Positions 55,369 to 64,000 are shown, numbered from the stretch's first letter. The stretch is 64,000 nt of DNA from JBBREP01 sp963716525 (GCA_963716525.1 OY970315.1:1984001-2048000); one strand, 5' to 3'. The notes: a model not told the origin generated them from the sequence alone. Translations and numbers: made by a program.

Positions 55369-57138
55369 AAGCCCAGTGAGTCCAAGTGCGGTCGGATCGA
55401 TAAACGGATCCTCGGTGGACTTGCGAGCGGCGAGAAGCTGTCCCCATTTCGAAAGTGCTCGCACGCTCTGCTCGAGCGGGCTCGCGACGCCGTTTTCTAT
55501 CGGTCGCATATTATGCGGCAGATCCCCCTGCCAGTCCTTTTCAATTATAGCTCGGGCATGCGCGGCCGCAATACGTATCTTAGCGTCGCTAATCGAAGCC
55601 ATAGAGCCATTCGAGACGATGTCGTCGAGAAGTTTGACCGGAGCTTGATATGCATGTTCTTGTCCGGGTTTGAATAGGTCGCCAAGTCCCCAAACGGCAG
55701 CGTGTGATACGGCACGATCATCATCTTGAGCTGCTTCCATGAATAGCTCGATGAGGTGCTCCGATGGCTCTCTCAAGCGGCTCAGAAAGAAGATGACAGC
55801 TTCGCGCACGGAGTTGTCGTCGCACGTGTCCCAGATCCGGCGGAGCACTGGGACTGATGGGGTCACCAATCCAGCTGCGACGACGGCCTCGATGAGGTTG
55901 CGTCGCAAACGCCCGTCTGCTGTGACGAGCGAGGCAAAGACGAGCTGGTGCATGGAACTGCGGATGCCGTCGAGGGCAGCCGGCCATGTGCTTGCAATGG
56001 CGGATGAGACGATTTCCTTCTCGACCTGGAAAGGCTGTTCCATCGCTGATTGTCGGTCTATCGGCGGGAGCCGTTGCAGATCCGTGCCGTCCAAGAGATC
56101 GGCCCATCGGCGCAGCACCGATGACGAAGACTGGCGGAGCGAATCGAGCGCCGCAGACGGTGCGGAAGCAGTCGCGCTTCGTGCGGCGATGGTGAACGCG
56201 GCATATGAGCGCTCACGAGCTGAGGCGCGTTCGTCACAACACGCATTCGCAAGCCACTCGGTCGCGGTGTCTGAATCGGGATGAAGGCGCAGGAAGTCAC
56301 GCACCAGCGTTATCGCCCATTCGCTGCCGGGATATGGATCGACGATGCGACCATGCTGCGCAGCATGTCCGAGGCGATTCAGCAGGGAACTAAGTGAACG
56401 GTCGACACGTTCGCGCCCCTGCCGCATCGACCGAGGGTCACTCTCGCGACTTGCCCAAACATTGACGAAACGATCCAGCGTACGCAACAAACGGAACGCG
56501 ACAGGCGAGCGGTCGAAATGTTGCTCGAGCAGTCGAAAGAATAGGTCTGGGACTTCCGCGCCAAGCTGAGCGCACTGATGGTGCGCCACGTTCGAGGCAC
56601 CGTAAGGGCCGCTGGCGAGTACGAGGAGTCGACGCAACGCCTCTTCGACGATCGGATCAACGTCGATGTCGCCGGATTCGTAAAACACCTCGCAGCGTTT
56701 TAGTGCCAATTCGCTGCGCAGTAGCTGCTCGGCAACTCGCGGCCGGCGCGTGGGCAGTTCCTCGACGCTGACTGGCTGCCGGGCGAGCCACTCCAGCAGG
56801 CCCTTGTCTCGAGCGTTGCTCGGCTGAATATCTGTGTAGAGATCGGAGAGCCGAGGCAACAGGCGTTGGTCTGAGCGTTGCGCGAGCAGTGCGAGGTCAA
56901 GCTTCGCCACGAGGGCACCGGACGGCTCCTCGGTCATCTTCGTGATGGTCGAGGGCGCGACGTCGAGATGCGCGGCCCACCATCGGCGTGACATCGGGTG
57001 CTGGTCGAGTTGGCCAGCGACAACGAAACCCATCAGGCGCTGAGCGAAGCGCTGATCGTCGTTGTCGAAGAGGACCATCGGCGCCCGAAAGTCCGCTTTG
57101 TCCGGAATTTTGCCCAAGGTCGCACCTTCAAAACGCAT
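55345..57138 (-). CDS. Hypothetical protein with HEAT-like helical repeats
   Basis: A 597-residue, entirely helical soluble protein, intact. After an N-terminal region with MSRRWWAAHLDVAPSTITKM (a helix-turn-helix-like start), repeats of paired helices run to the end, for example LVFASLVTADGRLRRNLIEA, PVLRRIWDTCDDNSVREAVI and DDDRAVSHAAVWGLGDLFKP, with the spacing of HEAT/armadillo units. ATG 57138 is the natural start. Such scaffolds mediate protein or nucleic-acid contacts. Its neighbours are a divergent hypothetical/nuclease-like pair and a convergent MurB gene. I cannot name a family; a regulatory or sensor role in the island is inference. Confidence 0.7.
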   Translation of the reverse strand: MRFEGATLGKIPDKADFRAPMVLFDNDDQRFAQRLMGFVVAGQLDQHPMSRRWWAAHLDVAPSTITKMTEEPSGALVAKLDLALLAQRSDQRLLPRLSDLYTDIQPSNARDKGLLEWLARQPVSVEELPTRRPRVAEQLLRSELALKRCEVFYESGDIDVDPIVEEALRRLLVLASGPYGASNVAHHQCAQLGAEVPDLFFRLLEQHFDRSPVAFRLLRTLDRFVNVWASRESDPRSMRQGRERVDRSLSSLLNRLGHAAQHGRIVDPYPGSEWAITLVRDFLRLHPDSDTATEWLANACCDERASARERSYAAFTIAARSATASAPSAALDSLRQSSSSVLRRWADLLDGTDLQRLPPIDRQSAMEQPFQVEKEIVSSAIASTWPAALDGIRSSMHQLVFASLVTADGRLRRNLIEAVVAAGLVTPSVPVLRRIWDTCDDNSVREAVIFFLSRLREPSEHLIELFMEAAQDDDRAVSHAAVWGLGDLFKPGQEHAYQAPVKLLDDIVSNGSMASISDAKIRIAAAHARAIIEKDWQGDLPHNMRPIENGVASPLEQSVRALSKWGQLLAARKSTEDPFIDPTALGLTGLLELDRTK

Positions 57139-57235
57139 GCACGGTCTGGCGTTGTGAGTTACTGTTCGATTCGCCCATCCGAATTGAACGTTCGGATCTA
57201 CCAGCCCAGTCTACGAACAGAACAGGAGGTCCGCC

Positions 57236-57916
57236 ATGGCCGCTGTCCATGACGTCCATCTCGTGACGACCGAAATGCCGCCTAGTGATCTAGTGGCCGC
57301 GCTCGATGAGCTCGGCATGACCAAGGTCAGCGTCGCCGGGACGCATCCAAACCTTCCGTCGAACGCACTGTTCTCTGCCTACCTTCCGAATGCATCGGCC
57401 GCCCAGCAGTTGACGCACGACGTGATCGCAGTCGCCCAACGGTTCGACGACGTCGGCATCCTCATCGAACGCGAGCACGTCGCGGCAGAGATGCGTTTCC
57501 AGTTGCCCGGACCAGACGCTCCGCTACCGAGCTTCGAGAACGTTGCGTGGGACGGCCGAGCCCGCTCGCGAACTAAGCGGGCTGACATCCACTTGTCCGT
57601 GCCGGCAGCGTCGGTGAGCAACACCCTCACCGCGGCGATGATGCTCGCCGACTTCACCTACATCGACGTCGAGCGCACCGGCCAAGAAGACATGCTCGGC
57701 ATCCACCCCGCGCCAGGGGAGGTCTGGCGTGCGTTCACCGTGCAGTTTGCCGGCACGGCCGCACGACGTGAGGCGACGTTCCTCTACGAGACTCTGGCGG
57801 CTCTCTCCGCGCCCTCCGAGGCCGACGGCGTCGTCGGCACGCTCAAGCTCGAGATCGCCAGCGAAGTCTGGCTCAATCCTCGCCACCCCGGCATCCCTGC
57901 GATCGAAGCGCCGTAA
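57236..57916 (+). CDS. Hypothetical protein coupled to a nuclease-like gene
   Basis: A 226-residue protein that looks like a tandem of two similar alpha/beta halves: first DVHLVTTEMPPSDLVAALDE and VAGTHPNLPSNALFSAYLPN, later ADFTYIDVERTGQEDMLGIH and LKLEIASEVWLNPRHPGIPA. Not recognised. A strong AGGAGGT lies 4-10 bases before ATG 57236, so high expression is possible. The next gene starts 6 bases after its stop, so the two are an operon. No membrane segment and no obvious catalytic motif. Confidence 0.7.
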   Translation: MAAVHDVHLVTTEMPPSDLVAALDELGMTKVSVAGTHPNLPSNALFSAYLPNASAAQQLTHDVIAVAQRFDDVGILIEREHVAAEMRFQLPGPDAPLPSFENVAWDGRARSRTKRADIHLSVPAASVSNTLTAAMMLADFTYIDVERTGQEDMLGIHPAPGEVWRAFTVQFAGTAARREATFLYETLAALSAPSEADGVVGTLKLEIASEVWLNPRHPGIPAIEAP

Positions 57917-57922
57917 CCAATC

Positions 57923-59353
57923 GTGGGGCGCACCCAATCGCAACATCTCGACCTCCGAGATCAAGTTGCCCGGGAGCTTCGCACGCTGGAGAGCGGAGCC
58001 TTCCAGGAGCTCGCTCGGTCGTTCATCGAGCGCCACATCCCAGATCTCCGAGGACCGCTTGACGCTCCCGGGGCGTCGACGCTCGGCCGCACACGTCCAG
58101 GACAGCCGGATCTTCTCGGGCGGACGTCGCGGGGATCAGTCGTGGTCGTGCAATGCAGCGTCGCCCTGGACTACGCGCGTGGGGCGGCGAGGAACACCAA
58201 GCCGTGGAAGGACGCGCTGGACGGTTTCGCACCGTTCCCGGATGGGCAGCCCATCGAGCTCTACCTCCTCTGGAGCGGGTCGCCGCGCAACACGAACGAG
58301 TCGGCGACGATGACCTCGGTTGCCCAGCTGGTCGAACAGAAACGGCCAGGCACGAACGTGCAGCTTCTCAACGGTGAACAGATTGCTCACCTGCTTGCTA
58401 GCAATACCGTCCGATTCGCCGACGTCATCGAAACGATGTTTCCCGCGATCGACGCCGCGGTGCCGCGGAATGAAGCCGAGCCGCTCGACCGCCTCGCAGA
58501 CCGTGGCCTTCGGCGACTTGAAGCGTGGCAACCCATCCAGAGCGGAAGCTGGGCAGTTCCGGCGGCGAGCGCAGCCACCTCTTTGCAATCGTTGCCGTCT
58601 TCGGCCACCGTTTCGGTGCCAGTGCAACAGATTGGGTCGATCGCCATCATGTCGGCGGCTAGCGACCGGTCGAGGAACATCACGTCGACATGCACCCTGG
58701 ACGTTGTCTTGCGGTCGAGCTCACTCGACAGCTTGGACATGCTGGTGCACGGGCGTGCCTACGAAGAGTTCATCTGTCTGAACGAATTCAATGCGCTTGA
58801 GTACGAGGCCCGCCGGCCCGAGCTAGCGGCACGCGGCTACCCAACGTACGTGCCGGTCCTCGAGCTACCGAGCACTGCTCAAGATGTCGTGGCGGCTGAT
58901 GCGATCACGAACATCCGACGTGCCGACCTTCGGCGCGTACTTGCTTTCACCGACCCGTACTCGTCGCACGCAGCGCATGTCGACTCCCTTGTCATCGCGG
59001 GTCTGCTCAGCCCGGACACCGTGCGCAAGAACGTGTCGCCGGCAATCGCACTACGCGATTTCGCTCGAGCGGAGCCGGGCGTTGATGAACACGTTTGCAG
59101 CATCTCATGGGAGCCGTTGACCGACTACGCCATCACGGCAGGCCTGATTCAAGCTGAGCAGGTTGTCGGCGATCCCTTCGTGTACACGTGTCGACTCTAC
59201 GCACGCGACGACTTGGCGGCTACGAGCAGATGCGACGACTACCTCCACCTCATTGCGGACGCGGGTCTGGCGATCGGCTCCGGGCGGACGATCGAACGCC
59301 TGCTCGAGCGCACGGACCTTGCGTCATTCTTGGAAGGGATGACACGCGTATGA
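57923..59353 (+). CDS. Nuclease-like domain protein at the right end of the element
   Basis: A 476-residue protein, intact. The N-terminal 150 residues resemble a restriction-endonuclease-like fold: FQELARSFIERHIPDLRGPL (helix with Glu), GQPDLLGRTS (Asp), and SVVVVQCSVA, where the usual Q-x-K or E-x-K is Q-C-S, so the catalytic Lys seems absent or moved. A Ser/Ala-rich linker (SWAVPAASAATSLQSLPSSA) leads to a second globular half (VVLRSSSLDSLDMLVHGRAY, YPTYVPVLELPSTAQDVVAA). GTG 57923 gives the natural spacing of 6 bases from the upstream partner. A missing Lys would suggest a DNA-binding or pseudo-nuclease role. It is the last sizeable gene before attR. Confidence 0.65.
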   Translation: MGRTQSQHLDLRDQVARELRTLESGAFQELARSFIERHIPDLRGPLDAPGASTLGRTRPGQPDLLGRTSRGSVVVVQCSVALDYARGAARNTKPWKDALDGFAPFPDGQPIELYLLWSGSPRNTNESATMTSVAQLVEQKRPGTNVQLLNGEQIAHLLASNTVRFADVIETMFPAIDAAVPRNEAEPLDRLADRGLRRLEAWQPIQSGSWAVPAASAATSLQSLPSSATVSVPVQQIGSIAIMSAASDRSRNITSTCTLDVVLRSSSLDSLDMLVHGRAYEEFICLNEFNALEYEARRPELAARGYPTYVPVLELPSTAQDVVAADAITNIRRADLRRVLAFTDPYSSHAAHVDSLVIAGLLSPDTVRKNVSPAIALRDFARAEPGVDEHVCSISWEPLTDYAITAGLIQAEQVVGDPFVYTCRLYARDDLAATSRCDDYLHLIADAGLAIGSGRTIERLLERTDLASFLEGMTRV

Positions 59354-59436
59354 AACTCGCAGCCGAACCGAACCCACAAGCGGGATCGAACAACATTGAC
59401 GACGCGCACGAACACACGAAGCCGATTCCATCGTAG
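59350..59436 (+). CDS. Possible 28-residue peptide, translationally coupled
   Basis: ATG 59350 overlaps the stop of the nuclease-like gene (ATGA) and the frame closes after 28 polar codons (MKLAAEPNPQAGSNNIDDAH, then EHTKPIPS). The overlap geometry is that of coupled genes, which are common in this window, but the peptide has no recognisable feature and could be chance. Confidence 0.25.
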   Translation: MKLAAEPNPQAGSNNIDDAHEHTKPIPS

Positions 59437-59855
59437 ATGTCACCGTGCAACGCGGCGGCGCGTCGCGGCGTTGCATGACTGCGTCTGAGGCCCGCGCGCT
59501 CTGGCCCGACTTCAGAGAAGATTGGCTCGACTGACTCGACCGCGACGAGATGCCGCCTTACTCGGCGCCGTCTCTGACAAGTGGAGCGCGCTCGAACCAG
59601 TGGACACGGTGGAGGTCTTCTGTGCGCAACACACCTCTCGCCGTTGGAACGTGCGTCGCTCGTGAACCGATGCCGGGCAACATTCCCGCGTAGCTCACTG
59701 GGCTCGCTGTAGGCACCGCGCTGCTAACGCCCTGCAAACGCGCGCCGGTGGCAGCCTGCGGACACCCCAGGATTGCGACGGCATATCGCACCGTTTGCGC
59801 AGCTGTCTTTACCTATACGGCCCAAAGCGGACGGCATGTGGCTGCTGCGGCACGC
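59437..59855. other. Intergenic region at the right end of the element
   Basis: About 420 bases between the last cargo gene and attR. Short frames only. It would contain the attP-side sequence used by the integrase (arm sites), but no clear short repeats were picked out by eye. No gene supported. Confidence 0.5.
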
Positions 59856-59903
59856 CTCATAACCCGGAGGTCGGTGGTTCAAATCCACCCCCCGCCACCA
59901 TCG
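59856..59903 (+). repeat. attR: 48-bp duplicate of the tRNA-fMet 3' part
   Basis: Identical over 48 bases to 10550-10597 (anticodon loop to CCA plus TCG). There is no 5' half of a tRNA here: the preceding bases (GGCACGC) do not form an acceptor or D arm. This is therefore a tRNA fragment left by integration, not a second tRNA gene. The host sequence resumes after it. Confidence 0.93.
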
Positions 59904-59916
59904 AAAGACCAGGTCA

Positions 59917-59942
59917 GAGGCCCTCTCGCAAGAGAGGGCCTC
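59917..59942 (+). terminator. Hairpin beyond attR, probably the original tRNA terminator
   Basis: GAGGCCCTCT (59917-59926) pairs exactly with AGAGGGCCTC (59933-59942) across a 6-base loop. It lies 14 bases after the tRNA-fragment end, the place where the tRNA gene's terminator would have been before integration. Only a weak T-stretch follows. Confidence 0.65.
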
Positions 59943-60036
59943 GTCGCGTCCGGAACTCGTCGGGGTACCTACCCGACACGATGGGCCACGCGTGAAACGG
60001 GACCGCTCCGCTATTTGCAGATAATGGACACCGCCC

Positions 60037-60969
60037 TCAAGAGGTGCCGTTGATAGTGCGCAACCCCGCTGCGTAACCTGCGTGCTCGGCAGCGGCCACG
60101 GCGCGACGTCGAATGTCGAGCAACGCGATGTCTCTATCCGATGCAGACGGACGAACTATCCATATGTTGCCCGTCCGATCACCCTCACTCGCTGCGTCAC
60201 TTGGGTGGTCACATCGGTGCTGTTGATCTGGCGCGTGTCGTCGCCGGGCCAAGGTCGTTCGAATCGTTGGGTCGAATCCCCTCAACGCGACCGCGTCAAT
60301 CGCTCGAGTGCAACAACGGACGCGCATGCCTGAGCCGCGGTCGGTACGTGTGAGTACAACGACGATATTCTGCACACCGAGACCATATGCGGCCGACAAC
60401 GGCGCGTTTACTGCGATTCCACCGTCGACATACTCGGTACCCCTGATCTGAACCGCTCGGTTATAGAGGCCCGGAATCGCACACGCCGCGCGCACCACTT
60501 CATAGAGATCCAAATCACGATCCTTTGGATCTACGTACACGGCCTCGCCGCTACGCGCATCCGTTAGTGCGGCCATCATGTGGCTTGGATTCGCTTCAAG
60601 CTCGGCGATATCGACAGGGAACCGGCGCTTCATTCCCTCTTCGACAACTGTGTCAAGGTCAAGCATCGACCGAAGGCGCCACGGTTTGGCAAGCTTGCCC
60701 AGCGCGGCAAAGTCGCCATAGAGCGATGAGCAATCTTTGGCCTGACGGGCTGCGAAATAGACAAGGTTCAGGAACCCAGCCGACACGCCGAGCATCACAT
60801 CAAACGCCTGTGATAGCCCTGCGTCTTCGAATGAACGGAGCACGCCATTTCCAAACGCACCGCGGACGCCGCCTCCCTGCACTACCAAAGCAGTACGCTC
60901 CTCCGGCCGGCGCCTGGGCACAGGTTGGACGCTACGCATCCATTCGAGCAGTCCGACTGAAGCCGTCAT
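60037..60969 (-). CDS. Patatin-like phospholipase
   Basis: A 310-residue serine lipid hydrolase. Patatin motifs are complete: oxyanion loop QGGGVRGAFGNGVL (GGGVRG at 32-37), nucleophile elbow MLGVSAGFLNLVYF (GxSxG, Ser63) and the catalytic Asp in EYVDGGIAVNAPLSAAYG (D182-G-G). The C-terminal third is less typical (RTDRGSGMRVRCCTRAIDAV) but ends normally with IWIVRPSASDRD. ATG 60969 overlaps the stop of the membrane ATPase gene (ATGA), so it is the last gene of a three-gene operon with PlsC and the ATPase. Patatin proteins release fatty acids from phospholipids; some are phage-defence effectors. Which applies here is not known. Confidence 0.9.
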   Translation of the reverse strand: MTASVGLLEWMRSVQPVPRRRPEERTALVVQGGGVRGAFGNGVLRSFEDAGLSQAFDVMLGVSAGFLNLVYFAARQAKDCSSLYGDFAALGKLAKPWRLRSMLDLDTVVEEGMKRRFPVDIAELEANPSHMMAALTDARSGEAVYVDPKDRDLDLYEVVRAACAIPGLYNRAVQIRGTEYVDGGIAVNAPLSAAYGLGVQNIVVVLTRTDRGSGMRVRCCTRAIDAVALRGFDPTIRTTLARRRHAPDQQHRCDHPSDAASEGDRTGNIWIVRPSASDRDIALLDIRRRAVAAAEHAGYAAGLRTINGTS

Positions 60970-62975
60970 CGTCCCGAGCCCCCGCGGTCTATCAAACCCA
61001 ACATTTGGCTCGCCGCGCCTTGGGTAACGTGACGTGGATAGAGGGTCGCGCAGGCGTAAGTGAGCATTGCTCCAGCCAAGTAGAAGGCAACGAGGACACC
61101 GGTACGGCCGAGCGATCCATTGGCCACGACATGGCGCCCGAATAGACCGAAAAAGAATAGGATCGACATGCTGAATGCCGTTGTGATCCCGATTCGGCGT
61201 AAGCGGCCGCGCGCCGACTGGCCAAAGTCTCGTCGCAGAGAATAAGCCGCCAATTTGAGCCCGAAAACAAGGCCGAGGGCACCGATCACTGCAACGAAGA
61301 TCTCCGGATAGAACATCGTGAACCCAATGGCGACGGTGTACGCCACTACAAGGCCAATTGTCAGTACACGTTCGTACCGTCGCTCATTCAATTGCAGGAA
61401 GAGGCGGCTGCACCACGACCGGAGGTAGAGCATCCACGCGGCATAGCAGAGCGCAACGGGTAGAAACAAGCCGTCAATTACGCTGCCTGTATTGATGCTG
61501 GGAACTCCGGAATGCGATAATGGGTCGATGTTGAGCGTAGGAACTAAGAGCCGCAACAGCAAAGCAACTAGAACGATAACGGCCACTACGTCGGCGAAAG
61601 TCCTCTTACCAGAAGGCGGAACCCACAGCCCGCGGGTCGGCGGGACATCATCTCGCAACGTTGCGTCAAAGTAGTAGGCAATGTTGTCGCGATCGACCGG
61701 GTCGAGCAGACGACCTGATGATGCCGCAAACATCCACGCGACATAGTCGTTTGCGACTTCGTACCGGCCTCCAGCGTCGAGTCGGCTTACCAGTCCATTC
61801 TCGGTTAAGTAGTCAAGCGCGCGATGTACGTCGGTGTCCAACTCATGGGTTGCGAAGATGAGATCGCGGCTAGACGCTTGTCGACGGCCGGATAGTGCAC
61901 CCAACGCTGCGACGACCTTGATGGCGACATCACGTTGCGGTGAGGCGCGAACGTACAGTTCGACGAACTCGTCCCGAATTGCATCGGCATCCGGCCATCG
62001 ATCGCGAAACTCGATCCACGTGATCTGCTGGTGATGTTTGGCGTAGTCCTCAAGCACGACTCCGAGAATTTGAGCTTCGACTGGGAGGAATTTATCGCCG
62101 GGGGCGATCGTTCTGATTATGGCCTCTGCGTCGGCGCGCGACCGTGTAACAGGTATGAATCGCTCGGATAAGTCGATGTCCCCATTGATATCCGGGCCCA
62201 GTGTTGGACGCGAAATCGGAACGCAGTTATGGAAGGTAGGCGCTTGCTCGCCGAGTGCAATGAGGCCCGCGTAGGCCTCTGGCCGAGTAATGAGCACGCA
62301 TCGAGCGTTCGGCAGTCCTGCTATGCAAGCCACGAGCACCTGGAGTGTGCGGGTGGTGTCGGTCGCTTCGGCCGCCACTATCGGAATAATGCGTTCAGCG
62401 TGGTCTATAATTATGCACCATCGTTGATCTTCTTGAACGGCGAGCTCGAAGGCGCCGGCGGCGATCGAAACTGTATCGACTGCGGTGCAGGACCTTAAAT
62501 TGCGGACCAGACTGGTCGCTAAGTCGGTGTCGGCGTCGATATAGACGGTTTCCCATTGCCATTTGTTGAGTTGAGGAATAACTTCCGTTATCACTAGTGT
62601 GGACTTGCCGACACCGCTCTCGCCAGTTATAACTAATGGTGCAGATGTGGCGTGTGTCGTTATTGCCATTGCTACATCGTGTGCAACTTCGGTTCGCGGC
62701 CAGAGTTGTGCCGTAGACGCACGAATTCCGAACTGCTCAGGCGTCGGTGGGTCGTACTTACGAAGTGCGGGGCGATAGCTGTAGACGGCGATGGCAGCGA
62801 CGAGTAACCAAAGAAGGTAGCTTGACAGTGTCCACCAATCACCTGATGTAGATGCGTCCCTTATTGACGGGAGCAGAGCCGGAATTGCGACAACGAGTGT
62901 CGCGAGTGCACCGCCCCAGTACTCGGGATGTGAACGGAAATTGATATTACGCACTTGCTGCGCTCGCTTCAACAA
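60966..62975 (-). CDS. Membrane-anchored STAND-like P-loop ATPase
   Basis: A 669-residue protein (662 if started at GTG 62954). Two hydrophobic segments near the N-terminus (about 22-38 and 50-66), then a soluble P-loop domain: LVITGESGVGKSTLVITEVI (Walker A at 118-126), CIIIDHAERIIP (Walker B), CVLITRPEAY (sensor) and a winged-helix-like region (LDYLTENGLVSRLDAGGRYE). Six further membrane segments fill the C-terminal 200 residues (for example FADVVAVIVLVALLLRLLV and ITTAFSMSILFFFGLFG). The layout is that of NACHT/STAND signalling ATPases tied to the membrane. It overlaps the acyltransferase gene upstream and the patatin gene downstream. GC is visibly lower than in the flanking genes. It is intact. 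Function is inference. Confidence 0.75.
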   Translation of the reverse strand: MLKRAQQVRNINFRSHPEYWGGALATLVVAIPALLPSIRDASTSGDWWTLSSYLLWLLVAAIAVYSYRPALRKYDPPTPEQFGIRASTAQLWPRTEVAHDVAMAITTHATSAPLVITGESGVGKSTLVITEVIPQLNKWQWETVYIDADTDLATSLVRNLRSCTAVDTVSIAAGAFELAVQEDQRWCIIIDHAERIIPIVAAEATDTTRTLQVLVACIAGLPNARCVLITRPEAYAGLIALGEQAPTFHNCVPISRPTLGPDINGDIDLSERFIPVTRSRADAEAIIRTIAPGDKFLPVEAQILGVVLEDYAKHHQQITWIEFRDRWPDADAIRDEFVELYVRASPQRDVAIKVVAALGALSGRRQASSRDLIFATHELDTDVHRALDYLTENGLVSRLDAGGRYEVANDYVAWMFAASSGRLLDPVDRDNIAYYFDATLRDDVPPTRGLWVPPSGKRTFADVVAVIVLVALLLRLLVPTLNIDPLSHSGVPSINTGSVIDGLFLPVALCYAAWMLYLRSWCSRLFLQLNERRYERVLTIGLVVAYTVAIGFTMFYPEIFVAVIGALGLVFGLKLAAYSLRRDFGQSARGRLRRIGITTAFSMSILFFFGLFGRHVVANGSLGRTGVLVAFYLAGAMLTYACATLYPRHVTQGAASQMLGLIDRGGSGR

Positions 62976-63696
62976 GACGAACTAGATCGCGAAGCTCTAG
63001 CCACAACTGTTCGAGGATCTGGTGCGCCGGAGCATCGCTATTGACTGCTGAGCGACGCGCTGCGGCACGAATCGTCGGACGTGACAGAGGAGACGCTGAT
63101 GGCCGGCTGCTTGGTATCGGCCACACGGCGTCTGTGCCGACTAGGGCAAGAAGCAGCACCTGTGGCTTCGCGCGTCTGACCAAGAGCGATACTCCAGGTT
63201 TGAACGGTGCGATTCCGTCGGTCCGCAGGTGCGGCGGGATGCGCGAACCTTCGGGCGCGATCGCGACGTTCTGACCGTTGGACAACATCGCATGACTAGC
63301 CGTCCGGATCGCGTCGAGGCCAATCTCTGGGTTCACAGGTATCGCGTCAATGTTGCGCAAACAGGTGCCCATGAGTCTTCGCTCGAAGTAGTCCTCTTTG
63401 ACAAGGAACCGCACCGGGAGGGACCATCGGCGAAAGATGGACGTGGCGGCCAAGAGGTCGAACATGCTTCGGTGGTTGCCCACGACGAGCACGGGTTCCG
63501 ACCTGTTGAGCGGCGGCAACGCCGGGGTCTCAATGCGTGCGTAAATCGAGGCGACGGCGCCAACCGCAAGTGTGGCGAGCGAGTAGCCGCACGCGGTTTG
63601 TGAATCGAAGGTCGCTGAAGTCCCGTGCGGACGGAGACGCGACAAGGCACCGCGGACCGACGAATCACGTCGGTGCGCGTGACCATCCGTGCCCAT
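62947..63696 (-). CDS. 1-acyl-glycerol-phosphate acyltransferase-like protein (PlsC family)
   Basis: A 249-residue lysophosphatidic-acid acyltransferase family enzyme. The catalytic HX4D block is VGNHRSMFDLLAATSIF, the substrate block VAIAPEGSRIPPHLR carries EGSR, and FVLVKED-like and IDAIPVNP segments are in the usual places. A hydrophobic N-terminal segment (YSLATLAVGAVASIYA) would anchor it. ATG 63696 chosen; TTG 63726 is in frame and would add ten polar residues. Its end overlaps the start of the ATPase gene, so it is the first gene of the operon with a membrane ATPase and a patatin lipase. It would add acyl chains that the lipase removes; a shared lipid-remodelling role is inference. Confidence 0.85.
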   Translation of the reverse strand: MGTDGHAHRRDSSVRGALSRLRPHGTSATFDSQTACGYSLATLAVGAVASIYARIETPALPPLNRSEPVLVVGNHRSMFDLLAATSIFRRWSLPVRFLVKEDYFERRLMGTCLRNIDAIPVNPEIGLDAIRTASHAMLSNGQNVAIAPEGSRIPPHLRTDGIAPFKPGVSLLVRRAKPQVLLLALVGTDAVWPIPSSRPSASPLSRPTIRAAARRSAVNSDAPAHQILEQLWLELRDLVRLVEASAASA

Positions 63697-64000
63697 CCCC
63701 GAACTCCGATCCCCACTTCTTGACAATGCAAAGCCGCGCTCAATTGAGAAAGGACAGAGTATTCCCCTGCTCCAGAAGGTTCGCCAAGATAGCGTTACTT
63801 CCAGGAACGGTTCAACTGTTGGTCAGGCCCGAGGCGACGAGTCGGGGTATGCGCCTGGTCGGTGGGCTCGTGCCGAGCAGCCGGAAGACTCGCGGCGGAA
63901 CTTGGTCGCGGCGCCCGTCCGAGGCGCCAGGGCCCAGCGACCCCAGTCGTGCCCGGTCACACAACGCCGATTGCTATGCGAACCGGCGGCTCCGCAACTT

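Noticed and set aside
59856..59903. A second tRNA-Met gene
   Set aside because: Only the anticodon loop, T arm and 3' acceptor strand are present; no D arm or 5' acceptor strand precedes them. It is an att repeat.
63727..64000. A partial gene at the right edge
   Set aside because: All frames contain stops within the last 274 bases on both strands or are too short, and none has recognisable protein character.

Overview
The window is GC-rich actinobacterial DNA. The flanking chromosome carries a luciferase-like flavin oxidoreductase, an acyl-CoA dehydrogenase, an ACAD10/11-type phosphotransferase, a SnoaL-like protein, a PaaI thioesterase and DUF2254/DUF2786 proteins. This gene mix fits an environmental Actinomycetota, perhaps Acidimicrobiia; the class is a guess from gene content only.

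Layout. (1) 1-10517 is ordinary chromosome with small catabolic and conserved genes. A perfect 44-bp stem-loop occurs twice here (311-354 and 5168-5211), each time between the 3' ends of convergent genes. (2) 10518-10594 is an intact initiator tRNA-fMet. Its last 45 bases plus three more are repeated at 59856-59903. These 48-bp direct repeats are read as attL and attR of an integrated element of about 49.3 kb. (3) 10.6-18.9 kb is the element's maintenance end: tyrosine integrase, three excisionase-type HTH proteins, a RepA-like AAA ATPase and a serine recombinase. (4) 19.0-59.4 kb is cargo, mostly recognisable as anti-phage or DNA-conflict genes. In order: a DISARM class 1-like block (SNF2 helicase DrmD, large adenine methylase DrmMI, then one 1793-aa helicase-DUF1998-nuclease protein where DrmA and DrmB would be expected); a NERD-helicase on the opposite strand; McrB/McrC with a conserved hypothetical; a likely ABC three-component system (DUF4297 nuclease, middle component, SMC-like ATPase) broken by two tandem IS1380 copies and one IS5 copy; an Mrr-like nuclease with a long helical tail; a wHTH-zinc ribbon-hydrolase operon; a third IS1380 copy; a MurB-like gene; a HEAT-like protein; and a hypothetical plus nuclease-like pair. 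(5) After attR, 60.0-63.7 kb holds a tightly overlapping operon (PlsC acyltransferase, membrane STAND-like ATPase, patatin phospholipase) of visibly lower GC.

Caution on frames. About 18 apparent single-frame shifts are visible, 17 of them inside the element (DrmD 4, NERD helicase 2, McrB 3, DUF4297 1, ABC-3C ATPase 2, Mrr-like 2, IS1380 copy 3 1, MurB 2) and one outside (PaaI). Several lie in homopolymers or GC-dinucleotide runs, so consensus indels are a serious possibility. On the other hand, the 4.3-kb methylase and 5.4-kb helicase genes are uninterrupted, and three IS insertions show that the element really is accumulating damage. Genes affected are given as single features with the shift positions stated.
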